Source: Paenibacillus sp. BSR1-1 (lineage in GTDB: Bacteria; Bacillota; Bacilli; Bacillales; Cytobacillaceae). From it: a stretch of DNA of 64,000 nt. Shown here piece after piece: positions 1 through 8,525 of the stretch (position 1 is its first letter; each line of letters opens with the position of its first letter). The stretch spans positions 62,001-126,000 of the forward strand of contig NZ_JAQMWQ010000003.1 of assembly GCF_030403775.1 (NCBI RefSeq), written 5' to 3'. Under the pieces are notes generated by a model. It had not been told where the DNA came from. It saw only the letters and a program-made list of their open reading frames with translations, and searched no databases. Made by a program: the position numbers and the translations under genes.

Positions 1-1
1 T

Positions 2-1114
2 GTTGATTTGATTACATTAACAACCTTACCTGATCTAGAGTCTTTGGGTGGAATTTCCTACCTTTCGGAGCTGCAATCGTATGCGGACCCAGAAAAATTT
101 GAAGGAATGGAGAAGCTGATTCTCGGCCTTTGGAAGGAACGAGAAAAGAGGAACATCTTAACCGTTGCAGCTATGAATGATTGGGAGATTGCGAAAGTCA
201 TTGTCGAATTGGATAAAATTAACCAAATGAAAATGGAGGATCACACGTCCTTACAACAAGCGATGTCCTTTATCTATGAGGCACCATGGGAAGATCAAAA
301 TACATTGAAAAATGCACCAACGGGTATTAAACAGCTCGACGAAGTAACAGGAGGATTTCAGGATGGAGAAGTAACGATATTAGCAGCAAGACCCTCAGTG
401 GGAAAAACCGACGTCATGCTTCATTTTGCCAAAATGTCGGGTTGGGCAGGGTTTTTGCCACTCGTATTTTCCCTAGAAATGCCTGAAAAGCTCATAACCA
501 CACGATTAATTGCTTCGACCGGAGGCTTTAACCGTGCCAAAATGCGGGATCCGAAAAAGTTGCTCACACCAAGACAAAAAGATAAATGGTCGGGTGTGAT
601 TAATGAGCTTACTGAAACCAATATCCAGATTTTTGATGGGGCAGGTCAAACGATTGCGGAAATGAGAGCGAAAACACGAAAATTAATGCATCAATTTCCT
701 GACAAGAAACCGATCCTATTTATCGATTACTTAACGTTGATTCATTCCAGCCAACATTTCGGAGGGAATTCCCATTTACAAGTAACGGAAATATCCAAAT
801 CCCTTAAAAGGATGGCGAAGGATTTTAATTGCCCTGTTATTTGTTTAGCGCAGTTAAATCGATCGGTAGAATCAAGAGCCATCAAACGGCCGATGATGTC
901 GGATATTCGGGAATCAGGCAGCGTCGAACAAGATGCCGATGTCATTTTGTTTTTGTACCGTGAAAAGTATTATGACAAGGAGTCGCAGGATTATTCCCTT
1001 GAAATCATCGTTTCGAAAAACAGAAATGGTCCAGTTGGAACCATCGCGGTAAATTATAACGAACATACTGGAAAGATTGAGGACCAAAAGAGACAGAGCC
1101 TCACTGTTGAATAA
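2..1114 (+). CDS. DnaB-type replicative helicase, 5' end outside window
   Basis: Superfamily-4 hexameric helicase that unwinds DNA ahead of a replication fork. The visible 370 codons hold the end of the N-terminal domain, the linker and the whole RecA-like domain. A Walker A (ARPSVGKT) lies near residue 128, the Walker B-type strand (ILFIDYLTLI) near 235, and the AQLNRSVE and SDIRESGSVEQDAD motifs follow. The frame stays open to the window edge, and the first visible residues (TLTTLPDLESLGGISYL) match the internal part of the DnaB N-domain. The gene therefore very likely starts upstream; the TTG at position 8 is probably not the start. Full-length DnaB is about 450 residues. The neighbours are small unknown proteins and a winged-helix protein, so this may be a phage- or plasmid-type paralogue rather than the chromosomal helicase; that is inference. 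Confidence 0.9.
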   Translation, partial: VDLITLTTLPDLESLGGISYLSELQSYADPEKFEGMEKLILGLWKEREKRNILTVAAMNDWEIAKVIVELDKINQMKMEDHTSLQQAMSFIYEAPWEDQNTLKNAPTGIKQLDEVTGGFQDGEVTILAARPSVGKTDVMLHFAKMSGWAGFLPLVFSLEMPEKLITTRLIASTGGFNRAKMRDPKKLLTPRQKDKWSGVINELTETNIQIFDGAGQTIAEMRAKTRKLMHQFPDKKPILFIDYLTLIHSSQHFGGNSHLQVTEISKSLKRMAKDFNCPVICLAQLNRSVESRAIKRPMMSDIRESGSVEQDADVILFLYREKYYDKESQDYSLEIIVSKNRNGPVGTIAVNYNEHTGKIEDQKRQSLTVE

Positions 1115-1170
1115 TCTCTTTAAGAACTAGCTTATGAACAATAAAAAAATCCCATATTGAGGTGCTATTT

Positions 1171-1596
1171 ATGAACGTAAAAGAACTTTACCTTAATTGT
1201 ATACATTGTGAACATTCCGCGTTGGCTCATTATATTCACCATTTATTAGAAGAAAAGATAATTTCATTAGAGGACAACATTTCCAAACTAGACTTAAAAC
1301 AAGCAAATCATCAGAAGGTAGCAGAAATGATTAAAACGAATCTATTAGGTTTTCGCAGTAGGAATGGTATTTACTCTTTAAAGATGAAGCAGAAAGAATT
1401 TGCCTTTATCTATGCAGCCAGCAAGCAAGAGGCCATCCAGTTCTATACCGACATCTTTCACCAAACACCGTTGAACTGTCACGAATACTCACTAGATTTC
1501 CAGCTTTCTAGAGGAAATGATGTGATTTCGTTTCGAGATATGAAGAAAGAATTCGATCGTTTTCCAGCTATTGCAGGGTATTCTCATAGGGTGTGA
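1171..1596 (+). CDS. Hypothetical protein, 141 aa
   Basis: I do not recognise this protein. It is a soluble, charged, mostly helical-looking chain with no signal peptide or membrane segment. The N-terminal part has a Cys-Ile-His-Cys-Glu-His cluster (residues about 9-14) that could bind a metal, but no second cysteine pair follows. The ATG at 1171 is chosen because TTGAGGTG lies 7 bases upstream; an in-frame GTG at 1162 overlaps that ribosome site. It lies about 55 bp after the helicase gene on the same strand and may be cotranscribed with it. Confidence 0.6.
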   Translation: MNVKELYLNCIHCEHSALAHYIHHLLEEKIISLEDNISKLDLKQANHQKVAEMIKTNLLGFRSRNGIYSLKMKQKEFAFIYAASKQEAIQFYTDIFHQTPLNCHEYSLDFQLSRGNDVISFRDMKKEFDRFPAIAGYSHRV

Positions 1597-1781
1597 TGTT
1601 ATGGCCAAATATATTTTGTTCTTTTCCACAAGGTCATTTATGTAAAAAGTAATTCCTACCTTGTCCTATCGAATCATTTTTATCTATATAAAGGGTGTAA
1701 GGTGATAGGATGGTTAGCTAGATTTGGAAAATGCAGACTAACTAATCATCCTGGGGGAATGAAGTAAATAAATGATGGGAG

Positions 1782-2195
1782 ATGCTGGTATTGAAGGAAA
1801 CAAAAGTGGAAGAAATTTCGGTAGAGAACATCAATTCGTGGATTCTTAGCATTGGTTTAAAGGAAGCCTTTTTATTGTATCAGCTTCATAAATTGATAGA
1901 AAACAAAGGTCATTTAATTAAAGGGGAGAAATGGGTAAATATTACCTATGATGAGCTACATGAGCATTTAAGTATTTGGTCAAAGAGTTCGATCAAAAGA
2001 CTGGTTCATCTACTAGAGGAAAAAGGATACATCGTGTCTGCCAATTGGAATGAATCAAAATTAGATAAGTCCAAATGGTACACCTTAAATTATCAGAAGT
2101 TAAAAAAGCTTGATCCTCATACATATCGGAAGTTGATGGCTAGCAGTGGAAATGGTGACTCAGATTCAGCTGGGGATTCAACCGAAATAGATTAA
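1782..2195 (+). CDS. Small winged-helix protein, possible replication accessory
   Basis: A 137-residue protein whose middle (about residues 25-100) reads as a winged helix: an ITYDELHEHLSIWSKSSIKR stretch resembles helix-turn-helix and recognition helices, followed by LLEEKGYIVSANW as the wing. Similar domains occur at the N-terminus of DnaD-like and phage replication-initiation proteins, which would suit the DnaB-type helicase just upstream; this is inference. The C-terminus is an acidic Asp/Ser/Gly tail. The start is uncertain. ATG 1782 abuts GGGAG, while TTG 1791 has GGGAGATG at a better distance. A strong hairpin terminator follows at 2219-2258. Confidence 0.6.
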   Translation: MLVLKETKVEEISVENINSWILSIGLKEAFLLYQLHKLIENKGHLIKGEKWVNITYDELHEHLSIWSKSSIKRLVHLLEEKGYIVSANWNESKLDKSKWYTLNYQKLKKLDPHTYRKLMASSGNGDSDSAGDSTEID

Positions 2196-2218
2196 TTTAA
2201 ATAAGCAAGGTGTGGAAT

Positions 2219-2258
2219 AAATGCAGCGTGATCGAAGTTATGCTGCATTTTTTTTTTG
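2219..2258 (+). terminator. Rho-independent terminator
   Basis: AATGCAGC pairs with GCTGCATT across a 14-base loop and is followed by about nine T. It ends the transcript of the winged-helix gene. Confidence 0.8.
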
Positions 2259-2327
2259 TAACTTCGAAAATCATTCCCATGATAAATAGGCAGTTTTGTT
2301 AATTTGAGAGGATAGGAGGAGGTTTGG

Positions 2328-2912
2328 ATGAGAAAAAGGATAGTTGGTGTTACGCTAGCCGCAACTGCAATCATTCTTGGGTTTCCACAAATCCAGACGG
2401 AAGAACCCAACCAAAAGATCAACATTAAGTCGGATGCAGGAAGTTTTACAAGGCAGGAACCCATTACCTTAGTAAGAACCATAGATGGCGATACGATCAA
2501 AGTGAAAATAAAGGGAAAAACAGAAACAATTCGCTATCTTTTGGTCGATACACCAGAATCAAAAAAAGAAGGAATGTGTGTCCAGCCATTTGCAAAGGAT
2601 GCCTTTCAAAGGAATAACCAGTTGGTAAAGAGCGGCAGATTGACGTTGGAGTTTGAAGAAGGGAATACAAGGGATTCATATGGACGATTGTTAGCCTATG
2701 TTTATGTCGATGGAAAAATGGTTCAAGAGACTTTGGTTAAAGAGGGATTCGCACGAGTGGCATTCATCATGAACCCACCTTATAAGTTTCTTAATCTGTT
2801 AAGGGAAAATGAAAATCTAGCAAAAAGGAATAAAGTAAACATTTGGAGCCATCCGAATTTTGTGACTAAATGGGGATTTAATGGGTGTGTGCAAAGACAA
2901 ATAAATCCTTAA
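2328..2912 (+). CDS. Secreted staphylococcal-type thermonuclease
   Basis: Calcium-dependent nuclease of the SNase family, which cuts DNA and RNA outside the cell. The N-terminus (MRKRIVGVTLAATAIILGF) is a signal peptide or membrane anchor. The OB-fold nuclease domain covers about residues 47-175. The calcium aspartate and partners are visible in the DGDT and YLLVDTPE segments, and the catalytic arginine/glutamate area is in the TRDSYGRLLAYVYVDG stretch. Length (194 aa) is normal for YncB/Nuc-like proteins of Bacillus. An AGGAGGAGG site sits 8 bases before the ATG. It stands alone between a terminator upstream and a 138-bp AT-rich gap downstream. It could serve nutrient DNA scavenging or competence, but nothing local decides this. 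Confidence 0.92.
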   Translation: MRKRIVGVTLAATAIILGFPQIQTEEPNQKINIKSDAGSFTRQEPITLVRTIDGDTIKVKIKGKTETIRYLLVDTPESKKEGMCVQPFAKDAFQRNNQLVKSGRLTLEFEEGNTRDSYGRLLAYVYVDGKMVQETLVKEGFARVAFIMNPPYKFLNLLRENENLAKRNKVNIWSHPNFVTKWGFNGCVQRQINP

Positions 2913-3062
2913 AATTTATTTAAAGTAGTAAGTCTTTTTGAAATCGGATTAATTACTTAACTCATTTACTAGTAATTTACAAGAAATTACAGAAAATAGA
3001 TTAATATTTTCAAAGGAAAATGATAGAATTACTCGTATTAAAGACATAAAATGGGGGGCAAT

Positions 3063-4031
3063 ATGAGGAAGTTTATTATTTCAGGGTTGTTTGCATTTTG
3101 TCTATTTGCTTTTATCATACCAAATGTCCAAGCAGCAAGCGTTTCGGGGTGGAAATTTGTTAACGGTAATTGGTACTATTACACCTCAAGTCAAACAACC
3201 TATAAAGGATGGCTATTCGACAGAGGTTACTGGTACTATCTAGGTTAAGATGGAAAAATGAAGAGAGGTTGGCTTCATCAAGACGGCAAATATTATTACC
3301 TCAATGAGATAACTGGTGCAATGAGAACTGGTTGGTAAACGTATAAATGGCAATGGTATTATTTTAATAGATCAGGGGTTATGCAAACCGGCTGGGTAAA
3401 GGATAATAGCAAATGGTATTTTATGAACTCCAAAGGTATGATGCAGACGGACTGGGTGGCAAATGATGATGGGTATTACTATCTGGATTCATCTCGCGCA
3501 ATGAAAATAGGCTGGTTTATCGCAAGACATGCGCTAGGGACCACTAGAGGGTTCGTATATGCTTATCCGAATGGTAAGGCTGCATATAACGAAATGGTCG
3601 ATTAAGCTTATTTTGTGAATGACGAAGGGGTTTGGGTACCAAGTAAAAACCTTGAAAAATATTACAAACCTTTAAAGATGGCAGCACAAGATAATGGAAC
3701 GAGACTTAGTGTTCTTACAGATCGGGGTCCTAGTTCCCAGAGTGGTCCTTTTATTGATCTATTTGTTATAGATGTTGATAAAAATGATATTGCATTTAGT
3801 TTTTACTACGAACCGGGTAAGGAAACCGACTTTGACTTTACCAGTACCACAGGCAAAGCTGATAGCAAATACACAAGCCTTTATGTTGATTCTGCAATTG
3901 CACTAGGATGTCCTTTGGACAAACAGAATTTAACGAACTTAATTACTCAATCTGTAAATCAAGGTGATAAGTTTACTAAGGGTTCTGTATCAGTAACAAC
4001 TACTAACCAATCGATTGTAATTGATTGGTAA
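3063..4031 (+). pseudogene. Cell-wall-binding repeat protein with three in-frame TAA codons
   Basis: The reading frame begins at ATG 3063 after a GGGGGG ribosome site, with a clear signal peptide ending in NVQA. At least five 20-residue aromatic-glycine repeats of the choline/cell-wall-binding type follow (GW...NGNWYYY, GWLFDRGYWYYL, GWLHQDGKYYYL, GWVKDNSKWYFM). A roughly 138-residue C-terminal domain that I do not recognise completes it. The single frame is interrupted by TAA at 3246-3248, 3336-3338 and 3603-3605, yet homology continues in the same frame on both sides with no indel. Each TAA sits where Lys, Glu or Ser would be expected, so single substitutions explain all three. Most likely it is an inactivated surface protein. 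Readthrough is possible but unsupported. Confidence 0.8.
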
Positions 4032-4148
4032 TTTTCGAATCTACCCTTCTTATGAGAAGGTTTTTTTTATTGAATAAAGAATACTTTTCAAAGGAAGGAA
4101 TATTTTTGATGGAATGACTTATTAAATTTAAAAGGTTAGGTGACTGGA

Positions 4149-4463
4149 TTGAGATTATTAACGTGGAATTCAGCCATGAAATTCAGGGAGAAAATTAGTC
4201 AACCGCTGGAATTCTCGGCCGATTTATTAGTCATTCCAGAGTGCGAATCATTCGAAAAATGGCGAAATAGTCAATATAAAGAAAAGATAAGTCAGTTTCT
4301 TTGGTTCGGTGATAATCCCAATAAGGGGTTAGGGGTAATGGCGCTAAATTCACAATATAAATTAGAAGTACACCCTGCATATTCTGAAGAATTCAAGTAT
4401 ATTATTCCATTAAAAGTAACAGGGCCTGAAGAATTCAATTTAATTGCGTATACCCATTGCTAG
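4149..4463 (+). pseudogene. Endonuclease/exonuclease/phosphatase (EEP) family, N-terminal fragment
   Basis: The start at TTG 4149 follows AGGTGA. The first residues (RLLTWNSAMKFREK) and LLVIPECES are the first two metal-site strands of the EEP fold (the Asn after Trp and the catalytic Glu). Complete EEP proteins run to about 230-300 residues and end with the GDxN and SDH motifs; here the frame stops after about 104 residues at LIAYTHC, so the catalytic histidine part is missing. The following frame is unrelated, indicating a deletion join near 4455. A second decayed EEP gene lies at 36828-37042. Confidence 0.65.
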
Positions 4464-4726
4464 ATGACTTTAGAGAGTTTCTTAACGTAAACCAGCTAAA
4501 TAATTTTGTTTTATATGCTTTTACAGAAAATGGAGATCATTTTAATGAAGAAGCAATTGATAAGACACTAAGCTTAATAAAAGAATATGAACAAAATGGA
4601 GATAAACTTTTCGACAATAGTGTAGATTTTAATGACTTAGCCTTCATAGAGGATTTCAATAAAACACTAATCAATGTCAGTAATGCAATAGAAAATGCAA
4701 AAATACTGGGATATAAAAAAATATAA
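4457..4726 (+). pseudogene. Unrecognised C-terminal gene fragment
   Basis: An open frame of 89 codons rich in Asp, Asn and Glu, with two predicted helical stretches and no recognisable motif. The only initiator is a TTG without a ribosome site, and it overlaps the end of the EEP fragment in another frame. I read it as the tail of a longer gene that was joined to the EEP fragment by a deletion. Composition matches the AT-rich surroundings. Confidence 0.35.
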
Positions 4727-4870
4727 AAAAATACCTTGTTTAGCAAGAAATAAAAAGCTGTGGGAATTAGTAAGCCGCTCCGTTTTGAGGTTCAAAATGC
4801 TAATTTCCACTTCAATTAGCAAACGAATTTGCAATGTTTTTAACAAGTGTTTTGAATTGAAATTAATACG

Positions 4871-4910
4871 AACAAACGCAAGTTAATTCAAACCTTGCGT
4901 TTGTTATTTA
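4871..4910. terminator. Hairpin terminator between convergent genes
   Basis: AACAAACGCAAG pairs perfectly with CTTGCGTTTGTT over a 10-base loop, with T-rich flanks. It lies between the plus-strand fragments and the minus-strand gene at 4930 and can serve both. Confidence 0.65.
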
Positions 4911-4929
4911 ATATACTTTCGTAAACTTT

Positions 4930-5241
4930 TTATCGATTACTTTCAATGAAATCAACTAAGAATTCAGCAATTTTCCTATACTCATCCTCATGCCTCATTT
5001 TCCATCCTCGAAAATCAAGCTTCCTTCCACTTTTTAAAGTTATATATAATACAGGTTCATAGTCCGCCCATCCTCTAATCACACGGTGTGGATAAAAATA
5101 CACATCCTTAACATCTTCTAGTTCAATAGTTTCGTCTTGATACATTAAGCAATCATCATAAAGTTTAAGCTTACGATACGGCAACTGCATTTGATGAGGA
5201 ATCTTACCCTCTGTAATTACTTTTGGTATTCTCCAACCCAT
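4930..5241 (-). CDS. Hypothetical protein with PH-like fold
   Basis: About 103 residues. The alternation of short beta strands (KLKLYDDCLMY, ETIELEDVKDVYFYP, PVLYITLKSGRKLDFRGW) and a C-terminal amphipathic helix (EYRKIAEFLVDFIESN) resembles the bacterial PH-like (YdbT/YokE-type) fold. No catalytic residues or membrane segment are visible. The ATG at 5241 is preferred over the ATG at 5250 because GGGAG is then 10 bases upstream. The function is unknown. Confidence 0.65.
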   Translation of the reverse strand: MGWRIPKVITEGKIPHQMQLPYRKLKLYDDCLMYQDETIELEDVKDVYFYPHRVIRGWADYEPVLYITLKSGRKLDFRGWKMRHEDEYRKIAEFLVDFIESNR

Positions 5242-5400
5242 ATTTACCATCTCCCATTATAAAATTAAGATTTTAATAACATAAAATTATCCGTATTATT
5301 CATCAATAACTAGTCTTCTTTGAATAAATATTTCTATTCTTTTTTTTTAATTAACCTAGAAACTTCTAAAAAATAAGTCATTAAATTTCTTACCTCATCG

Positions 5401-5538
5401 TCAATAGAAAAATCTTGGATTAAGGCCGCAAATTTCTTTCATATGGGCGATCCAACAGGTTTTAACGGAGTACCCATGTTTTTGTTTAATGTAGTCTTGT
5501 ATTTCTTTATATGTAGCTATAAAAATGACTCCTATCAT
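5401..5538 (-). pseudogene. Degenerate paralogue of the 69-aa protein at 12007-12216
   Basis: The minus-strand translation (ATYKEIQDYIKQKHGYSV, then KTCWIAHMKEICGL) is nearly identical to the first 33 residues of the gene at 12007-12216, then diverges and stops at TGA 5401. The codon equivalent to the intact copy's ATG start is ATA here, still preceded by AGGAG. The start seems lost by a single substitution and the C-terminal half by deletion. Confidence 0.7.
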
Positions 5539-5624
5539 GATATTAATAAAAAAAAATATTTTTAGAAAGTTGAAGTTTCTATTCTATTTCTTATACAGTA
5601 TAATTTTACCATACGGACATTAGG

Positions 5625-6314
5625 ATGGTGACGGAGATGTTAGAAGAAGTAAAGGCTTTAACACAGGAGGCAATTATTGATGCGTTAGATTGGTCTTATG
5701 ATAAAGCTATTAATGGTGGGATCCCTGGTATGGATACCGCACTTGAGCTTGCAGACAACTATTTAAAAAAGAAGGGTAGTTTAGAAGAGCAGGTAAATAG
5801 TTTAATCCGTTGGCAAAACACTAAAAGTGCGGCTAGTGGTTTTTTAACAGGATTAGGAGGTATCATTACCTTGCCCGTTGCGGTTCCAGCTAATATAGCA
5901 AGTGTTTTATTTGTACAAATTAGAATGGTTGCCGCTATTGCTCATATGGGCGGGTATAACCTAAAGGATGATGAAGTAAAATCATTTGTTTACCTTTGTC
6001 TGGTAGGTAATGGAGCTAAGGAAATTGCCAAAAATACCGGAATTGTTATTGGTCAAAAGCTTGCTATCAATGGGATTAAGAAAATCCCATCTGCAGTTAT
6101 CACAAAAATCAACCAAGCTGTTGGATTTCGCCTTCTTACCAAATTTGGTGAAACAGGTGCCATAAACCTCGGCAAAGTAGTACCTTTTCTGGGTGGGGTT
6201 ATTGGAGGAACAGTGGATGCCATAACAACCAATGCAATAGGAGATGTTGCACGCAATATCTTTATAGAAAAAGATAATAAAGGTGATGAACCATTTATCA
6301 TTGAGGTTAAATAA
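5625..6314 (+). CDS. EcsC family protein
   Basis: A 229-residue protein of the EcsC family. Visible are the amphipathic helix after an N-terminal Glu/Ala-rich segment, a glycine-rich hydrophobic stretch (FLTGLGGIITLPVAVPANIA, residues about 73-92), a second hydrophobic helix, and a final glycine-rich hairpin (GKVVPFLGGVIGGTVDAI) typical of the family C-terminus. EcsC proteins are membrane-associated and their biochemical role is not established. The start is uncertain between ATG 5625 and ATG 5637, since the ribosome site is weak for both. It is monocistronic, with a strong terminator following. Confidence 0.85.
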   Translation: MVTEMLEEVKALTQEAIIDALDWSYDKAINGGIPGMDTALELADNYLKKKGSLEEQVNSLIRWQNTKSAASGFLTGLGGIITLPVAVPANIASVLFVQIRMVAAIAHMGGYNLKDDEVKSFVYLCLVGNGAKEIAKNTGIVIGQKLAINGIKKIPSAVITKINQAVGFRLLTKFGETGAINLGKVVPFLGGVIGGTVDAITTNAIGDVARNIFIEKDNKGDEPFIIEVK

Positions 6315-6330
6315 CCAAAGGAATTATAAA

Positions 6331-6379
6331 AAAAAAGGATACATTAGCAGAATAATATCTGTAAATGTATTCCTTTTTT
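6331..6379 (+). terminator. Rho-independent terminator of the EcsC gene
   Basis: AAAAAAGGATACATT pairs with AATGTATTCCTTTTTT around an 18-base loop. It is A-rich on the left and T-rich on the right, so it could work in both directions. Confidence 0.85.
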
Positions 6380-6603
6380 ATAACAAAAATATAATTTACC
6401 AACCCAAGGTACGGATTTATACATAATTTCTTATTTAGATTTATATATTTATATATTTATTATTTTTATATATAAAATTATATATATATATATATTATAT
6501 AGATTAATATATACGGGTAATGTATATAAAAACTGATTTTTTTATAAAAACATATCACTGTCTTCGATCCATAGGTTTTTTAGGTACAAAAATGCACATA
6601 ATT
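6380..6603. other. AT-rich intergenic stretch with TA runs
   Basis: There is no gene. Bases 6420-6530 are almost pure A/T with a (TA)n run near 6479-6497. It lies at the 3' side of the recombinase gene and may simply be low-complexity spacer. Confidence 0.6.
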
Positions 6604-7452
6604 TTATAATTGGTTCATTTTGTCAATTAATTCTGTTTTTGACGGATTGGTATAAAGCAATGTCGTGTGAATATTACTATGTCCAGCGTGGTTGGCAACC
6701 TCGTGGACACTCATTCCTTTAGAGATTGCATGGCTACAAAAGAAATGTCTCAAGTCGTGAGGTGTAATGTCTTTGCCTAGCTGCTTAGAATATGTTGTAA
6801 ATAAATTATTGATGACCGTTCGATTCAGGTTTGAACCACGATTAGAAATAAATAGATAATCACTATCAAGTGCCTTCCGTTCTTTTAACCATTCCTTGAG
6901 GGCTGTAATGACCTTATCAGACATGAAGACAGTCCTTGCCTTGTCACCCTTCCCCTTTATTAATAGCTCCCTAGAGACCAGGTTAAAATCCATCATTTTG
7001 ATTTCAAGAGCTTCACTAATACGTAACCCTGCATAGGCCATTAATGTAATAATGGAATGGTTTCGTTTCGACTTTTCGTGATCCAGTAAAAGCTGCCTGA
7101 ATCTCTCGACATCCTTAACATCGATTCTTGCAAGGGAAGCGTATTGCTGCTGTATTTTCAGATTGTCTTTTTTGCTGACCGCATAATCGTTTTGAACCTT
7201 AGAATCCATTAAAAATTCATTTAACTTAATTAAAGCACTAATTTTGGCATTGATCGTTTTCGGGCTAGATTTTTTAATTGTCCTTAGATAAGATATGTAA
7301 TCCTTTACGTTCTCTCTATGTAGCTGTTTAAATTCGGTCCCCTTAGATTCTTCGAACCATTTAAGAAATCCTTTAGCATGCTGCACATAGCTGCTTCTGG
7401 TGTTTTCACTCAAGTCTTCCTGGTGCAGGTATTTTTCAAATTGCTCTATCAT
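6604..7452 (-). CDS. TnpI-like tyrosine recombinase
   Basis: Site-specific recombinase of the tyrosine family, 282 residues. The N-terminal SAM-like DNA-binding domain covers about residues 1-95. The catalytic domain shows the Arg in AGLRISEAL, the Lys in IKGKGDKAR, the HDLRH box, the second His in NHAGH and the Tyr nucleophile in LLYTNPS. Length and the N-terminal WFEESKGTEFKQLHRENV segment fit, from memory, TnpI, the cointegrate resolvase of the Tn3-family transposon Tn4430 of B. thuringiensis. Four copies of a putative binding motif lie just upstream (7465-7577), as expected for a TnpI recombination site. The ATG at 7452 has GGAGG upstream, next to the first motif, so self-repression is plausible. 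No transposase gene accompanies it. Confidence 0.85.
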   Translation of the reverse strand: MIEQFEKYLHQEDLSENTRSSYVQHAKGFLKWFEESKGTEFKQLHRENVKDYISYLRTIKKSSPKTINAKISALIKLNEFLMDSKVQNDYAVSKKDNLKIQQQYASLARIDVKDVERFRQLLLDHEKSKRNHSIITLMAYAGLRISEALEIKMMDFNLVSRELLIKGKGDKARTVFMSDKVITALKEWLKERKALDSDYLFISNRGSNLNRTVINNLFTTYSKQLGKDITPHDLRHFFCSHAISKGMSVHEVANHAGHSNIHTTLLYTNPSKTELIDKMNQL

Positions 7453-7464
7453 TTTTGAGCCTCC

Positions 7465-7577
7465 TGTAAATTATGTTGCATTTTATTTTCTGTGATTCTT
7501 GTAAATTATGTTGCAATTCATACCAAAATAATAGACTGAAAGGTGAGGTTTTGTAACATAATTTATATTATGTTGTA
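7465..7577. promoter_or_regulatory. TnpI-type recombination site: two direct repeats plus inverted core
   Basis: TGTAAATTATGTTGCA occurs at 7465-7480 and exactly again at 7500-7515. Further out, TGTAACATAAT (7552-7562) and ATTATGTTGTA (7567-7577) form an inverted pair around a 4-base centre. All four share the ATTATGTT core. This two-direct-plus-two-inverted layout is the one described for the internal resolution site of Tn4430 (DR1, DR2, IR1-IR2). Assigning it here rests on that architecture and on the adjacent recombinase. Confidence 0.75.
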
Positions 7578-7676
7578 TTACTAGAAAAAGTATTAAATTA
7601 AGTGGTTCAAAAATATTAATTTCTAAATATATACATGGTAAAATATAACTACTTTGAATAAAGGAGATATACATAA

Positions 7677-8372
7677 ATGGGATTCTGGAATAAAGTTGGA
7701 AAGCTTGTTGAATTTGCAATTGAAAAAGGACCTGAAGTCATTGAGACACTTCAACAAGAAGGAGCTAAGAAACAAGCATCAATTCAAAAAGAGAGAGCGG
7801 CACAATTAAAAAATTACGAAAGAAAAGTAACACAAGCAGCAAACTCAAGTAGAATGAGTAACCCTGAATTTGCTAAAAAGGTTCAAGAGGAAAGGGTTAA
7901 AATTGAGAAAGCAAAGGTTAAAATATATACAGGTAATACTGAATCTAATTCAGTAAAAACTAATTCTAACGGTGAGATCACGTTTGGGGGACTTACCGTA
8001 TCTCAGTGGAATAGTAGATGGGTGAATTTAGGAATATTAAGTTCACTTACTTTAGAAGATTTGAGCAGGTATAACAAGCACATAGGCTTATATAAAGCTG
8101 AAATGAATGGAAAAGTTGCTTACGTCGGTAAAGCCATCGAATATAGTAATGGAGGGTTCAGAAAACGACTTAGGGACTACGTTAGAAATAGTGACAGTGC
8201 CCGAACTCATCGTTCAGGAAGGAAAATGAATGATAATGCAGATTATCTTAGAATCTCAATATTAATAGTAGGAGATTCAGCAGAGGATGTAGAAACGGTT
8301 ATAGCGCTTGAAACTGCAATGATTATGAAATTAAAGCCGAACTGGAACGTGCAAAATAACAGAGGTAAATAG
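7677..8372 (+). CDS. GIY-YIG nuclease domain protein with coiled-coil N-terminus
   Basis: 231 residues. Residues 1-95 are charged and helical, likely coiled coil. The C-terminal half carries a GIY-YIG-type domain: IGLYKAE and AYVGKA correspond to the two signature strands, GFRKRLRDY supplies the conserved Arg, and LETAMIMKLKPNWN supplies the conserved Glu and Asn helix. Such domains cut DNA, but many stand-alone members have unknown roles, including defence. A GGAGATATAC ribosome site precedes ATG 7677. It is transcribed away from the recombinase; the recombination site lies between them. Confidence 0.75.
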   Translation: MGFWNKVGKLVEFAIEKGPEVIETLQQEGAKKQASIQKERAAQLKNYERKVTQAANSSRMSNPEFAKKVQEERVKIEKAKVKIYTGNTESNSVKTNSNGEITFGGLTVSQWNSRWVNLGILSSLTLEDLSRYNKHIGLYKAEMNGKVAYVGKAIEYSNGGFRKRLRDYVRNSDSARTHRSGRKMNDNADYLRISILIVGDSAEDVETVIALETAMIMKLKPNWNVQNNRGK

Positions 8373-8486
8373 TATTATTTCATCTACCCCTTATTAATAC
8401 TAGGGGAGTTTTAGAGTCTACAATATTAATTGATAAAAGTAAAAGTAAAATTATATGTAAACAATTGTATTAATCTACACAAAGCG

Positions 8487-8525
8487 AAAAAGTACCCGGG
8501 GGTAGACCCCTTAAAGGGTACTTTT
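8487..8525 (+). terminator. Rho-independent terminator
   Basis: AAAAGTACCC pairs with GGGTACTTTT around an 18-base loop, followed by T. A similar hairpin recurs at 13654-13695. Confidence 0.75.

Noticed and set aside
6420..6530. AT-rich TA-run stretch as a replication origin
   Set aside because: No DnaA-box cluster, iterons or replication initiator gene beside it.
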